Source: Labrenzia sp. OB1 (lineage in GTDB: Bacteria > Pseudomonadota > Alphaproteobacteria > Rhizobiales > Stappiaceae). Taken from it: DNA of 64,000 nucleotides. Positions 1 to 8,554 of this stretch are shown here, in pieces. Numbering within the stretch: the stretch's first letter is position 1; the number at the start of each line of letters is the position of its first letter. The DNA lies in assembly GCF_001624695.1 (NCBI RefSeq), contig NZ_JSEP01000002.1:62001-126000 (forward strand). The letters run 5' to 3'. The translations under genes were made by a program, and so were the position numbers. The notes beneath the pieces are model-generated. The model did not search any database. It saw only the letters and a list, made by a program, of their open reading frames with translations, and was not told where the DNA came from.

Positions 1-181
1 TACGGGAGTCGCCGAGCCCCTTTACACCTGCCCCGAGCAAGGCGTTCGCAAAGCGCGGTTCCCCGAGACAGGCCTTGGTGACGCCGGTCACGGAGATACC
101 CTGGCCGCTCAGCCGCGAGACCAGGGCGGAGGCATTATGGCGTATCTTTTCAAGATCGACTTCCAGGCGCGGTGCGCTCAT
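1..181 (-). CDS. Alanine racemase-fold PLP protein (partial, cut by window edge)
   Basis: Only the first 60 residues lie in the window; the 3' part runs off the left edge. The N-terminus begins MSAPRLEVDLEKIRHNA and continues with a GVTKACLG stretch. This matches the start of the alanine racemase N-terminal barrel family (alanine/ornithine racemase type), where the Lys of the VTKA motif forms the PLP Schiff base. The start ATG (181-179) overlaps the TGA stop of the upstream DUF1611 gene by four bases, so the two are probably translationally coupled. Function is inferred as an amino-acid racemase or a related PLP-binding protein; the substrate cannot be read from this fragment. Confidence 0.75.
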   Translation of the reverse strand, partial: MSAPRLEVDLEKIRHNASALVSRLSGQGISVTGVTKACLGEPRFANALLGAGVKGLGDSR

Positions 182-1377
182 CGTATCAAAGCGGCGTGCT
201 TCCTCTCAAGTTCCGGAAAGGACGAAAAGACCATGTCCACCAGCCGGTCCTCGGGGCGCGCCAGCGCGTCCGTGACCGGAATTTGAAGTTCATTCTCATA
301 GGCGGAAATGGCAGCGCCGATCTCGACGTCCGTCATGTCTTCATGATTGATCGTCAGGCCGATGACCTTTGTGTCCGAGAAGGCCTCAATCAGATTGATC
401 TCGGATTTCGGTTCCGGCATCTTCATGTGCTCGAAATCGCAGCGGGTCTCGCGGTGTGGCGCGTGCTGCAGGATGACACCCTGCGGAGCGCTGCCCCTCA
501 GGATGAAGGCCGACGTGCAGAAGGCGGGGTGGCTCAGCGCTCCCTGACCTTCGATGATGATCACGTCCGGATCGTCGCCCTTCCAGGCATCGACAATCGT
601 CGCCTCCAGTTCGCCGCAACAGAACTGGGAAGGCACCGCATCCAGCGCGACGCCATAGCGCCCGCCCTGCATCAAACCGGTTTGGCCGGTGGATACCATG
701 ACAGCACGCACGCCGCGTGCGATCAGCGCCCTGGTCAGAATGCTGGCGGTCGTCCGTTTGCCGATGGCGCAATCGGTCCCCAGAACCGCGATACGCGGAC
801 AGGTCACCTCATGAATGGCGCCGCTGAACAATCTCAGGTCGTTCTTGGGGCGCGGTTTTCTGACATCGATGATCGCGGCGTTGCCGGCAGTTCCCGCCGC
901 AACGAACTCCGGGTCGTCGCCGAGAAACTCGTGCAGCCCGTTGACCACATTCATGCCCTGCCCAAGGGCTGCAAGAACGATCTTGCGCTCTTGCGGCGAC
1001 AACATCCCCGTCGCCGGTGCCATGCCATAGATGAAAAAGTCGGGCTTGCGGCGCGAACCGGCCAGCGCCTGGTCGAGACTGGCGAAGACGGGAATTTCAT
1101 TCACCTCCCCGTCCAGCACCTCGCCGGCATCGCGGCCCGCTTGCGTGCTGTCGATAATCGCGAGGATTTCGTATTTTTCCGAATGGCGCACAAGGCCATT
1201 GGCCGTCTTGCCGTCGATCTTGCCGAAATTGCCTTCACAATAGACCACCGCCGTCGCAATCGCGGCTTCAGCCGGTTTTGAGTCCGGTGCAACAGGTGGA
1301 ACCGGGGCATTCCTGGCAAATGACAGATGCAGGACAGGTCTGGCTTTCACTGTGGTCGCGAAGGGAATTACGGTCAT
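178..1377 (-). CDS. DUF1611 family protein, DgcN-like N-acetyltransferase candidate
   Basis: 399-residue DUF1611 protein. An N-terminal Rossmann-like half (about residues 35-140) contains VVYCEGNFGKIDGKTANGL. A P-loop NTPase-like half follows, with the Walker A-like motif GTDCAIGKRTTA near residue 200 and IIIEGQGALSHPA further on. Family members called DgcN are reported to acetylate D-glutamate in marine bacteria; applying that here is inference. The start at 1377 was chosen because AAGGA lies 8 bases upstream and the family begins here; an in-frame ATG at 1461 would add 28 atypical residues. The gene overlaps the downstream racemase-fold gene by ATGA, which supports a D-amino acid role. Confidence 0.8.
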   Translation of the reverse strand: MTVIPFATTVKARPVLHLSFARNAPVPPVAPDSKPAEAAIATAVVYCEGNFGKIDGKTANGLVRHSEKYEILAIIDSTQAGRDAGEVLDGEVNEIPVFASLDQALAGSRRKPDFFIYGMAPATGMLSPQERKIVLAALGQGMNVVNGLHEFLGDDPEFVAAGTAGNAAIIDVRKPRPKNDLRLFSGAIHEVTCPRIAVLGTDCAIGKRTTASILTRALIARGVRAVMVSTGQTGLMQGGRYGVALDAVPSQFCCGELEATIVDAWKGDDPDVIIIEGQGALSHPAFCTSAFILRGSAPQGVILQHAPHRETRCDFEHMKMPEPKSEINLIEAFSDTKVIGLTINHEDMTDVEIGAAISAYENELQIPVTDALARPEDRLVDMVFSSFPELERKHAALIR

Positions 1378-1952
1378 AAAGGTTCCTTGGGAGTAAACGC
1401 CGTCGCATGGCCCGAAAGGCACGCGAAGACGGCCGCCTCCGCGCACGTCAAGCGGGCGCAAGGAGGAAGAAATTGATCAGGTTTCAAGCTTGTATCCGCC
1501 CGACAACGACTTCTTCGCGCTTGGACCTATGCTCCGCGCGAGTTCGTGTGCAGGGGATGTGTTTGAACAAACGGATCGAAAGGACGACGCAAGCCACCGG
1601 CACAGCGGTCCAGGAGTTCGTCAGTAAGGGCCCATGCGCCCAAAACGATCCGGTAACATCGCCATCATGCGCCATATGGCGGGCAATGTACAACGCCAAT
1701 TGTAAAAACCAACACGACTCCAGACAGGTTGCCTCCCAAAGCGGCTCCTGCCGGCCGTGCGAAAACATCGCGTAAACATCAAACCAACCCGACGTTTTAA
1801 TCCTTGCCCGGCGCCTCTCCCTGTTCGGCCTTTCCCGCCTCGAATGCGCTACAGAACTGACCAAGGAATTCCGGGAAGAACGCGATTGTTCCAGGTCCGG
1901 ATTGCAGCCGTGGACCCGGACAACAACTTACGGCGAAGGCTTACGGCAATCG
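1378..1952. other. Intergenic region without a supported gene (575 bp)
   Basis: Open frames of about 120 residues exist on both strands (1407-1775 plus, 1484-1864 minus), but they overlap each other, lack recognisable domains and have no convincing ribosome binding sites. A short palindrome GCCATATGGC lies near 1672-1681. The promoter of the DUF1611 operon should be in the left part. I see no RNA gene. Confidence 0.5.
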
Positions 1953-2435
1953 CTACTTCGCGTTCGCGGGGTCGCTTGACACCTCGCGCAACGGCGCGCG
2001 GCTGAAATCGTTCGCAGCGTCCGTCGCCTTGCGCAGCAGACGCATGAATTCCGCCACCTCAACCTCGTCTAGGCCGCTCAGCATGAGCTTCTGCGCGGTC
2101 TCCACCGCCGGTGCAATCCTGTTCAAAGCGGCTTCGCCGGTCTCCGTCATGCGCAGCACGCGGGCGCGGCGGTCCGTGCCGCTTACCTCACGGGTCAAGA
2201 AGCCCTTCTGCACCAGCCGGTCGACCACGCCTGCAATGGTCGTGCGGTCATAGGCGATCAGACCCGCCAGCGTCGCCTGATCGATGCCGGGATGGGTGCG
2301 GACCCTGACAAGGGCCGCATACTGGACCGGAGTGAGGTCGAAACCGGCGCTTTCGACCTGGGCATGGAACACGGCGACCGCGATCTGCTGAAGGCGCCGC
2401 ACCAGGTGGCCGGGCATGTCATTGATGTCTTTCAC
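1953..2435 (-). CDS. MarR family transcriptional regulator (MobR-like)
   Basis: 160-residue winged-helix repressor of the MarR family. The DNA-binding core runs from about residue 35 to 105: VQYAALVRVRTHPGIDQATLAGLI, then the recognition helix region DRTTIAGVVDRLVQKGFL and the wing with DRRARVLRMTETG. It is divergently oriented to the MobA-like flavin monooxygenase, and a near-perfect 25-bp palindrome (2467-2491) sits between them. That arrangement resembles MobR/MobA, in which a MarR-type protein controls 3-hydroxybenzoate hydroxylase and responds to the aromatic substrate. The regulatory role is inferred from this layout; the ligand is not readable from sequence. Confidence 0.88.
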   Translation of the reverse strand: MKDINDMPGHLVRRLQQIAVAVFHAQVESAGFDLTPVQYAALVRVRTHPGIDQATLAGLIAYDRTTIAGVVDRLVQKGFLTREVSGTDRRARVLRMTETGEAALNRIAPAVETAQKLMLSGLDEVEVAEFMRLLRKATDAANDFSRAPLREVSSDPANAK

Positions 2436-2462
2436 GGCTGTCTCCGAACCTCTTCACTCGAA

Positions 2463-2491
2463 TTGACAGTATGCTGATCATCAGTATACTG
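2463..2491 (+). promoter_or_regulatory. Sigma-70 promoter of the mobA-like gene overlapped by a MarR-type palindrome
   Basis: On the plus strand TTGACA (2463-2468) and TATACT (2485-2490) are separated by 16 bases, an excellent -35/-10 pair. A 25-bp palindrome, CAGTAT-G-CTGAT-C-ATCAG-T-ATACTG (2467-2491), covers the spacer and the -10 box with a single mismatched pair. The minus strand of the same palindrome offers a CATACT -10 for the marR gene. Binding by the adjacent MarR protein would block both promoters. The pattern is seen directly; the protein-site assignment is inferred from position. Confidence 0.65.
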
Positions 2492-2602
2492 ATTAACTAC
2501 CGCCTCTGTCGAGACCAGTGTCAGCATCGCGGACGGATTGTCAAAACGGCAGCCCGCCTCCGGCATGGAAGGCGGAAACACGGCGGGCGGAGGAACGGTC
2601 CC

Positions 2603-4528
2603 ATGCAATTTCATCTGAACGGTTTCAAGGCCGGCGATCCGGAGACCAGCGCGCAGACGGGCATCACCGGCATGCTGGCGAACAACGATGACCTTCCGGA
2701 GACCGTCGATGTCCTGATTGTCGGCTGCGGCCCGGCCGGACTGACCCTTGCCGCACAGCTTTCAGCCTTCACTGGCATCCGCACGCGGATCGTCGAGCAG
2801 AAAGCAGGACCGCTTGAACTTGGTCAGGCGGATGGCGTTGCCTGCCGGACGATGGAAATGTTCCACGCCTTCGGCTTCAGCGAAAAGCTCATGAAGGAAG
2901 CCTATTGGGTCAATGAGACGACTTTCTGGAAACCGGACCCGGACCGGCCGGCAAACATCACCCGCAGCGGCCGGGTCCAGGACGTGGAGGACGGGCTTTC
3001 CGAATTCCCGCATGTGATCCTCAACCAGGCCCGGGTGCACGATTTCTATCTCGATGTCATGCGTAAATCCGCTAACCGGCTGGAGCCGAATTATTCGCGG
3101 CACATGGCTGGTCTTGAGGTGGATACATCCGCTTCGGCGGATGAATATCCGGTCACGGTTCGCCTGGAGCGGACCGGTGCGGGACATGAAGGCAAGACGG
3201 AGACAGTCAGGGCGAAATACGTGGTCGGCTGCGATGGCGCGCGCAGCACGGTCCGCAAGGCCCTCGGGCGCGAGCTCACGGGCGATTCGGCCAATCAGGC
3301 ATGGGGCGTGATGGATGTGCTCGCCGTCACCGATTTTCCCGACATCCGGTTCAAGGCGCTGGTCCAGTCGAAGTCCGAAGGCAGCATCCTGATCATTCCC
3401 CGCGAGGGCGGCTATCTGGTGCGCATTTATGTGGAGCTCGACAAGCTCAATGAAAACGAGCGCGTCGCGGGACGCAACATCAGCATCGATCAGCTGATAG
3501 CCGCCGCGCAGAGAATTCTTCATCCTTATGCACTGGATGTGAAAGACGTCGCCTGGTGGTCGGTCTACGAGATCGGCCAGAGGCTGTGCGACCGGTTCGA
3601 CGATGTCGCGGATGGGGAAGATCGTCCACCACATGTCTTCATAGCGGGCGATGCCTGCCACACCCACAGCCCGAAAGCCGGTCAGGGCATGAATGTCTCC
3701 ATGCAGGACACGTTCAATCTGGGCTGGAAACTCGCTCACGTGCTTCTCGGGCGAAGTTCCCCCGCTCTGCTGCACAGCTATTCCGAAGAGCGTCAGGAAA
3801 CCGCACGGACGCTTATTGAATTCGACCGTGAATGGTCGCGAATGCTCAGTGCCCCGTTGAAATCGGAGGGTAATCCGGATGGCGTCGATCCGGAAGACGT
3901 GCGCAGGCACTTCGTTGAGCACGGACGCTATACCGCCGGTACGGCGACGCGATACCGGCCTTCTGTCCTCACCGGCGGACCAGATCATCAGCATCTGGCG
4001 ACCGGCTTTCCGGCCGGCATGCGCTTTCACTCCGCGCCGGCGATCCGCCTTGCGGATGCAAAGCCGGTCCATCTCGGACACACTGTCAAGGCGGACGGGC
4101 GCTGGCGTCTCTTTGCCTTCGCGGGCGCGGAAGATCCGATGGCGGAAAACGCCATGATCCATCGACTGTGCACGTTTCTCGAAACCGCACCGGCCTCGCC
4201 GGTGAGAAGATACACCTCGGAAAGTGAGGATATCGATGCGGTGCTCGACGTGCGGGCGGTCTTTCAGCAGAGCCATCGCGACCTCGACCTGAGCCGCCTG
4301 CCAGCCTTCCTGCTGCCGGCGAAAGGCCGCTACGGGCTGCGGGACTATGAGAAGATGTTCTGTCCGGACCCGGTGAGCGACATTTTCGACATGCGCGACA
4401 TCGACCGCACCTCGGGCTGCATGGTGGTTGTCCGTCCGGACCAGTATGTCTCTCTGGTGCTTCCCCTGGAGGCCCATGCCGAGCTCGCGGAGTTTTTCGA
4501 CAGGGTTCTGCTGAGTGGAGTGAATTGA
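2603..4528 (+). CDS. mobA: FAD-dependent aromatic monooxygenase, MobA-like (3-hydroxybenzoate 4-hydroxylase family)
   Basis: 641-residue class A flavin hydroxylase. The FAD-binding motif GCGPAG is at residues 41-46 within VDVLIVGCGPAGLTLAAQLS. The DG motif (VGCDGARSTVR) is near 210 and the GD motif (AGDACHTHSPKAGQGMN) near 350. The C-terminal thioredoxin-like domain of the phenol 2-monooxygenase/MobA group follows. Length agrees with MobA (about 640 residues). The start at 2603 has GGAGG about 9 bases upstream; the in-frame ATG at 2471 lies inside the promoter and is rejected. Predicted role is NAD(P)H-dependent hydroxylation of a phenolic acid such as 3-hydroxybenzoate. No ring-cleavage genes are in view, so the substrate stays uncertain. 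Confidence 0.85.
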   Translation: MQFHLNGFKAGDPETSAQTGITGMLANNDDLPETVDVLIVGCGPAGLTLAAQLSAFTGIRTRIVEQKAGPLELGQADGVACRTMEMFHAFGFSEKLMKEAYWVNETTFWKPDPDRPANITRSGRVQDVEDGLSEFPHVILNQARVHDFYLDVMRKSANRLEPNYSRHMAGLEVDTSASADEYPVTVRLERTGAGHEGKTETVRAKYVVGCDGARSTVRKALGRELTGDSANQAWGVMDVLAVTDFPDIRFKALVQSKSEGSILIIPREGGYLVRIYVELDKLNENERVAGRNISIDQLIAAAQRILHPYALDVKDVAWWSVYEIGQRLCDRFDDVADGEDRPPHVFIAGDACHTHSPKAGQGMNVSMQDTFNLGWKLAHVLLGRSSPALLHSYSEERQETARTLIEFDREWSRMLSAPLKSEGNPDGVDPEDVRRHFVEHGRYTAGTATRYRPSVLTGGPDHQHLATGFPAGMRFHSAPAIRLADAKPVHLGHTVKADGRWRLFAFAGAEDPMAENAMIHRLCTFLETAPASPVRRYTSESEDIDAVLDVRAVFQQSHRDLDLSRLPAFLLPAKGRYGLRDYEKMFCPDPVSDIFDMRDIDRTSGCMVVVRPDQYVSLVLPLEAHAELAEFFDRVLLSGVN

Positions 4529-4545
4529 CAGGAAGCGCGACAGGA

Positions 4546-5442
4546 TCAGGTTGCCGTATCGCCCGCGATCACCTGCAAGGCCTGCATGACCTGCTCCGCC
4601 GCACTGCCGCTGCGACCGGAAGGCAGGAGCCAGAGGGAGATGGCCTCCCCTGCCGGCACCGTTTTCGAAAATGGTGCGACCAGTGCCCCGGACGCCAGAT
4701 AGGGGGCAACCAGCGCCCGGCGTGAGATCAGCACACCGGCGCCGCTGAGCGCTTCCTGAAGGGCGAGCGCATAAAGGGAAAACACCGGACCGCGCGGTGC
4801 GAAGCCTTCACCCGGCATAGCCTTTTCAGCCCATGCGCCCCAGTCCCCTGCCCAGGCTGTGTCCGTCAGGCACACCGCGTCCTTCAGATCCCGCGGCTTT
4901 TTCAATGCCTTTGCGACTTCCGGCGTGCAGACCGGCAGAAGGTCATCCTCCGCGAACCGGATACTGCCATTGGGTGACTGCGAACCATAAAACAGGCAGA
5001 GATCGAACGGAACCCGTTTCAGGTTCGGCGGCCGTTCCAGCGCTGTTACCGAGATATCGATGCCGTCCAGACGTTCGCGAACGGCGGGCAGCCTCGGCGC
5101 CAGCCAGAGCTGGGCCAGGGCGGGGAGCGCAGCGACATGCACCTTTTGCGGCGCGGCGTCACGCCTGAGGTCCCGGACAGCGTCTCCCAGTGCGTCGAAA
5201 GCCGTTATGAACCCCTGCAAGGCCCTTTGCCCCAAAGGCGTCAGGTGGACACCACGCGCCTGACGGACGAAAAGCGCGGCGCCGACTTCCTGTTCCAGAG
5301 ACTTGATCTGCGCTGCGACCGCCCCTGCCGTCACATGCAGTTCCTCGGCTGCAGGAGCAAAGCCGCCCAGACGCGCGGCGGCTTCGAAAGCCTTCAGCGC
5401 GTTGAGGGAGGGAAACCGGGGGACTGGTGGTTCAACCGACAT
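4546..5442 (-). CDS. LysR family regulator (GcvA-like)
   Basis: 298-residue LysR-type regulator. The N-terminal winged helix (residues 10-70) reads SLNALKAFEAAARLGGFAPAA followed by a recognition helix and VGAALFVRQARGVHLTPLG. This is close to the GcvA/AmpR subgroup, which starts with a P-SLNALRAFEAAARH pattern. The effector domain occupies about residues 95-290. It converges with the mobA-like gene (17-bp gap) and is divergent from the SHMT-like gene across 101 bp. The intergenic stretch contains the GcvA-type core CTAAT (near 5451-5455) and AT-rich repeats of TTTCTA. Control of the SHMT-like gene is inferred from the divergent layout. Confidence 0.88.
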   Translation of the reverse strand: MSVEPPVPRFPSLNALKAFEAAARLGGFAPAAEELHVTAGAVAAQIKSLEQEVGAALFVRQARGVHLTPLGQRALQGFITAFDALGDAVRDLRRDAAPQKVHVAALPALAQLWLAPRLPAVRERLDGIDISVTALERPPNLKRVPFDLCLFYGSQSPNGSIRFAEDDLLPVCTPEVAKALKKPRDLKDAVCLTDTAWAGDWGAWAEKAMPGEGFAPRGPVFSLYALALQEALSGAGVLISRRALVAPYLASGALVAPFSKTVPAGEAISLWLLPSGRSGSAAEQVMQALQVIAGDTAT

Positions 5443-5543
5443 GGCAAGCCCTAATTTTTCTAGGCCTTATATTTCTAAAAACTGATTTGCGATAAGGCAA
5501 CCCCTCCATCAGTCTCTGGACATGTTTTCACTGGAGTTGAAGC

Positions 5544-6866
5544 ATGACCGTTCGTGACCTACGCCCCTGGCTGCCGGCCGTCGCGGCAGCGCGCATCGAT
5601 GAAATCACCGGCCGCACGCTGTCTCTGTCGTCGGCGCAGATCGCCTTGCGCATCGAAGCGCTTGCACAGGAGAACCGCCAGATCCACGAGCGGGACTGCT
5701 TCAACCTCAATCCGGCGACAAATGTGATGAATCCGAGGGCGGAGGCTCTGCTCGCCAGCGGTCTGGGCTCCCGTCCGTCACTGGGCTATCCGGGTGACAA
5801 ATACGAGATGGGCCTGGAAGCCATCGCAGAGATCGAAGTGATCGCGGCGGAGCTTGCAGCCGAAGTCTTCAACGCGAAATACGCCGAAATCCGGGTTTCC
5901 TCCGGTGCGCTTGCCAATCTTTACGCGTTCATGGCAACGACGAGACCGGGCGATGCCATCATCGCACCACCGGCCTCGGTCGGCGGACATGTCACCCACC
6001 ACGCGCCGGGCTGCGCCGGTCTGTACGGTCTGGAGATCCACGAAGCGCCGGTCGATCCGGACGGCTACACCATCGATCTGGACGGACTGCGGGAACTTGC
6101 CCTGAAGGTACGCCCCAAACTCATCACCATCGGCATGAGCCTCAATCTTCATCCGCATCCTGTTGCGGGTATCCGCACCATTGCCGACGAGGCCGGAGCA
6201 AAAGTGCTGTTCGACGCCGCACACCAGTGCGGCATGATCGCCGGCGGCGTCTTTTCCGACCCGCTGGCCGAGGGTGCTCACCTCATGACCATGAGCACCT
6301 ACAAGAGCCTTGGCGGTCCGGCGGGCGGATTGATCGTCACCAACGACCAGGACCTGTCGCAGGAAATCGATGCGATTGCCTTTCCCGGTCTGACCGCGAA
6401 TTTCGACGTTGCCAAGTCGGCCGCGCTGGCGATCACGCTGCTGGACTGGCGGGACCATGGCAAGGCTTACGCAACCGAAATGGCGGCCACGGCCGCCGCG
6501 CTGGCCGAAGCGCTGGCAGCCGACGGTCTGCCTGTCTTTTCCACCTCGAAGGGCATAACCGCGTCCCACCAGTTCGCGCTGGAGGCAGCGGCTTTCGGCG
6601 GTGGGCAGACCGCATCAAAGAAGCTGCGCAAGGCGGGCTTTCTGGCCTGCGGCATCGGCCTTCCCATTGCCCCAGTCGACGGAGACATGAACGGTCTGCG
6701 CTTCGGCACACCCGAACTGGTCCGCTGGGGCATGACCGAAGCCGACATGCCGAAGCTCGCGAGGCTGATCGCAGAAGCGCTGCGCTCGAACGACCCTGCA
6801 GCGATGGCTCAAAAAGTTGCCGCCTGGCGCGGGACATTCGACACCCTGCACTTTGTTTCAGCATGA
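5544..6866 (+). CDS. Serine hydroxymethyltransferase-like PLP enzyme with altered active site
   Basis: 440-residue fold-type I PLP enzyme of the SHMT family. Recognisable elements are GYPGDKYEMG (81-90), VSSGALANLYAF (118-129), GGHVTHHAPG (147-156), FDAAHQCG (223-230) with PLP-contacting Asp224 and His227, STYKSLGGPAGG (251-262) with Schiff-base Lys254, and LRFGTPEL with the carboxylate-binding Arg. Several canonical SHMT residues differ. The SEN Glu region reads NLNPATN, the Tyr-Tyr of GKRYYGG is Tyr-Glu, and HKTLRGPRGG is YKSLGGPAGG. It is therefore probably not the housekeeping GlyA; an aldolase or hydroxymethyltransferase on another amino acid is more likely. The divergent LysR gene probably controls it. 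Confidence 0.8.
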   Translation: MTVRDLRPWLPAVAAARIDEITGRTLSLSSAQIALRIEALAQENRQIHERDCFNLNPATNVMNPRAEALLASGLGSRPSLGYPGDKYEMGLEAIAEIEVIAAELAAEVFNAKYAEIRVSSGALANLYAFMATTRPGDAIIAPPASVGGHVTHHAPGCAGLYGLEIHEAPVDPDGYTIDLDGLRELALKVRPKLITIGMSLNLHPHPVAGIRTIADEAGAKVLFDAAHQCGMIAGGVFSDPLAEGAHLMTMSTYKSLGGPAGGLIVTNDQDLSQEIDAIAFPGLTANFDVAKSAALAITLLDWRDHGKAYATEMAATAAALAEALAADGLPVFSTSKGITASHQFALEAAAFGGGQTASKKLRKAGFLACGIGLPIAPVDGDMNGLRFGTPELVRWGMTEADMPKLARLIAEALRSNDPAAMAQKVAAWRGTFDTLHFVSA

Positions 6867-6964
6867 CAAGGGCGTTTCATGCCTCCTGAAGGTCCGGCAA
6901 ATTCCGACTTCCGTTTTTCCGGTTCTCTGAATACGCTGGCTTTTGCAACAACCAGCTAGCGGAA

Positions 6965-8116
6965 ATGCAAGGCGAGGCGCATATGGGGAACCGGGAAGAC
7001 GACGGTTACGACGCACTGGAGGACATTGCCGCCCAGTCTCCCGATCTGCTCAAATCCATACTGGAAGGTTCGCCGGACACCATCAGTCTGTCCGATGCTT
7101 CGCAGCCGGATCTGCCGCTGATTTACGTCAATCCGTCATTTGAAAGAACCACCGGTTATCAGCGCACAGATGTTCTCGGCCGCAATTGCCGCTTCCTGCA
7201 GGGAGAGGAAACCGACCGGAACGAAGTGGCCAGACTTCGCCGGGCGATCGCCGATCGGCAGTCTGTTGAAGTCACTCTCCTCAACTACCGCAAGTCGGGA
7301 GAGCCGTTTCTTAACGCCTTGCGCATTGCACCGATCTTTGACCGGTCAGGCCAGCTGGCCGCCTATCTTGGCATTCAACGTGACATCACAAAAGAACGGC
7401 TCAGAGCCCAGCAGGACAACACACGCAACCGCCTGGAAGCCCTCGGCACGGCCTCTGGAGCGCTGGCTCACCAACTGAACAACCTGCTTCACCCGGTCGC
7501 CAGCCTGCTGTCTCTTCATCTTCCCGACATTGAGGATGCCGGCATGCGCAAGGATCTGGAAATGGCGCTTTACAGCGCCCAACAGGCGGCCGAACTCTCG
7601 CGCTCCCTGCTCGGTCTTTCACGGGGCCGTTTTGAGACGGACAAATCCACAACCGACCTGCCAGAAGGGCTTCTCCGGACAGTCGATCTGGCACGCATGA
7701 TGGTGCCCACCAGAGTGATCATCGAAACCGGTATTGGGAACTTTCCTGAACACCTGAAAATTCCGATAAGTGAAACCTTGTTTGCACAAGCAATCATCAA
7801 TCTCGTGATGAATGCCGCACAGGCATGCAAGGGCTCCGGGGAGATACGTATCGAACTTGCCTCAACGGAATCCGGCCGCATTAAAATTTCTATTGCTGAC
7901 AACGGGCCAGGTATCCCCGACGCCGATTTCGAGAAAGTGTTTAACCCTTTTTACACGACAAAATTAAATCAAAATGGCACAGGTTTAGGTTTATCTGTTG
8001 TTTTGGAAATTATTAATAAATTAAGTGGATTAATTTATATCGAAAAAGGACTGTTACAACCTGACGGAAATGGAAGAGGCTGTATGTTTACCTTGGATAT
8101 ACCTATTCTTACGTAG
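6965..8116 (+). CDS. LOV-domain (blue-light) sensor histidine kinase
   Basis: 383-residue soluble kinase. A PAS/LOV domain (about residues 30-145) carries the flavin-adduct motif GRNCRFLQG with the photoactive Cys75, preceded by NPSFERTTGY and followed by NYRKSGEPF and GIQRDIT, all typical of FMN-binding LOV domains. The phospho-acceptor His169 is in ASGALAHQLNN. The ATPase domain shows NLVMNAAQAC, DNGPGIP and GTGLGLSVV. No transmembrane segment is visible. An ATG at 6983 is an alternative start (GAGG 5 bases upstream). It precedes a single-receiver protein and a chemoreceptor on the same strand with 34- and 38-bp gaps. Oddity: the last 55 or so codons are AT-rich with six TTA leucine codons, unlike the rest of the gene. 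Confidence 0.88.
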   Translation: MQGEAHMGNREDDGYDALEDIAAQSPDLLKSILEGSPDTISLSDASQPDLPLIYVNPSFERTTGYQRTDVLGRNCRFLQGEETDRNEVARLRRAIADRQSVEVTLLNYRKSGEPFLNALRIAPIFDRSGQLAAYLGIQRDITKERLRAQQDNTRNRLEALGTASGALAHQLNNLLHPVASLLSLHLPDIEDAGMRKDLEMALYSAQQAAELSRSLLGLSRGRFETDKSTTDLPEGLLRTVDLARMMVPTRVIIETGIGNFPEHLKIPISETLFAQAIINLVMNAAQACKGSGEIRIELASTESGRIKISIADNGPGIPDADFEKVFNPFYTTKLNQNGTGLGLSVVLEIINKLSGLIYIEKGLLQPDGNGRGCMFTLDIPILT

Positions 8117-8150
8117 GGTTGTGTCCAGATACAATCAAGGACATGCATCG

Positions 8151-8519
8151 ATGTGCCAAATTCTATTGATTGATGACATGATGCCAGTCAGGCATGCCAT
8201 CGCCGCCACTCTGCGCAAGGCCGGGCATGATGTCGTGGAAGCCGACGACGGCAACAAGGGCCTGGAGCTCGCCTCCAAAGACCATTTCGACCTGGTCATT
8301 ACAGACATCATGATGCCTGCTTCGGACGGAACAGATGTCGTCTTTGAGCTGAAATCCAGAAACCGCGGTCCGAAGGTGGTGGCCATGTCCGGAGGAGGAT
8401 CCGGCATTGCGGCCAACGAAGCGTTGCGGATGTCGGCAGCACGGGCGGACGCGGTGCTGACGAAACCGTTCACAAATGAAGTCCTGATCGAGACCGTGAG
8501 CAGCCTCACTGAAAACTGA
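8151..8519 (+). CDS. Single-domain response regulator (CheY-like)
   Basis: 122-residue stand-alone receiver. The acidic pair is in [10 protein letters not shown] (residues 4-13), phospho-acceptor Asp52 in VITDIMMP, switch residue Ser in VVAMSGGG, and the conserved Lys in VLTKPFTNE. No output domain follows. The start at 8151 has AAGGA 9 bases upstream; a longer frame from 8070 would overlap the kinase gene and is rejected. It lies 34 bp after the LOV kinase and just before the chemoreceptor, so it is the obvious phosphorylation target of that kinase. It could act on the flagellar motor like CheY or pass the phosphoryl group elsewhere; that part is inference. Confidence 0.88.
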   Translation: MCQILLIDDMMPVRHAIAATLRKAGHDVVEADDGNKGLELASKDHFDLVITDIMMPASDGTDVVFELKSRNRGPKVVAMSGGGSGIAANEALRMSAARADAVLTKPFTNEVLIETVSSLTEN

Positions 8520-8554
8520 TCATATGCTTTACCGCGTTGACGGAGGAGAACAAT

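Noticed and set aside
1407..1864. Overlapping frames of about 120 codons on both strands between the DUF1611 and marR genes
   Set aside because: Mutually overlapping, no family resemblance and no convincing ribosome site.
2762..4477. 571-codon antisense frame opposite the flavin monooxygenase
   Set aside because: Shadow frame without recognisable domain or start signal.
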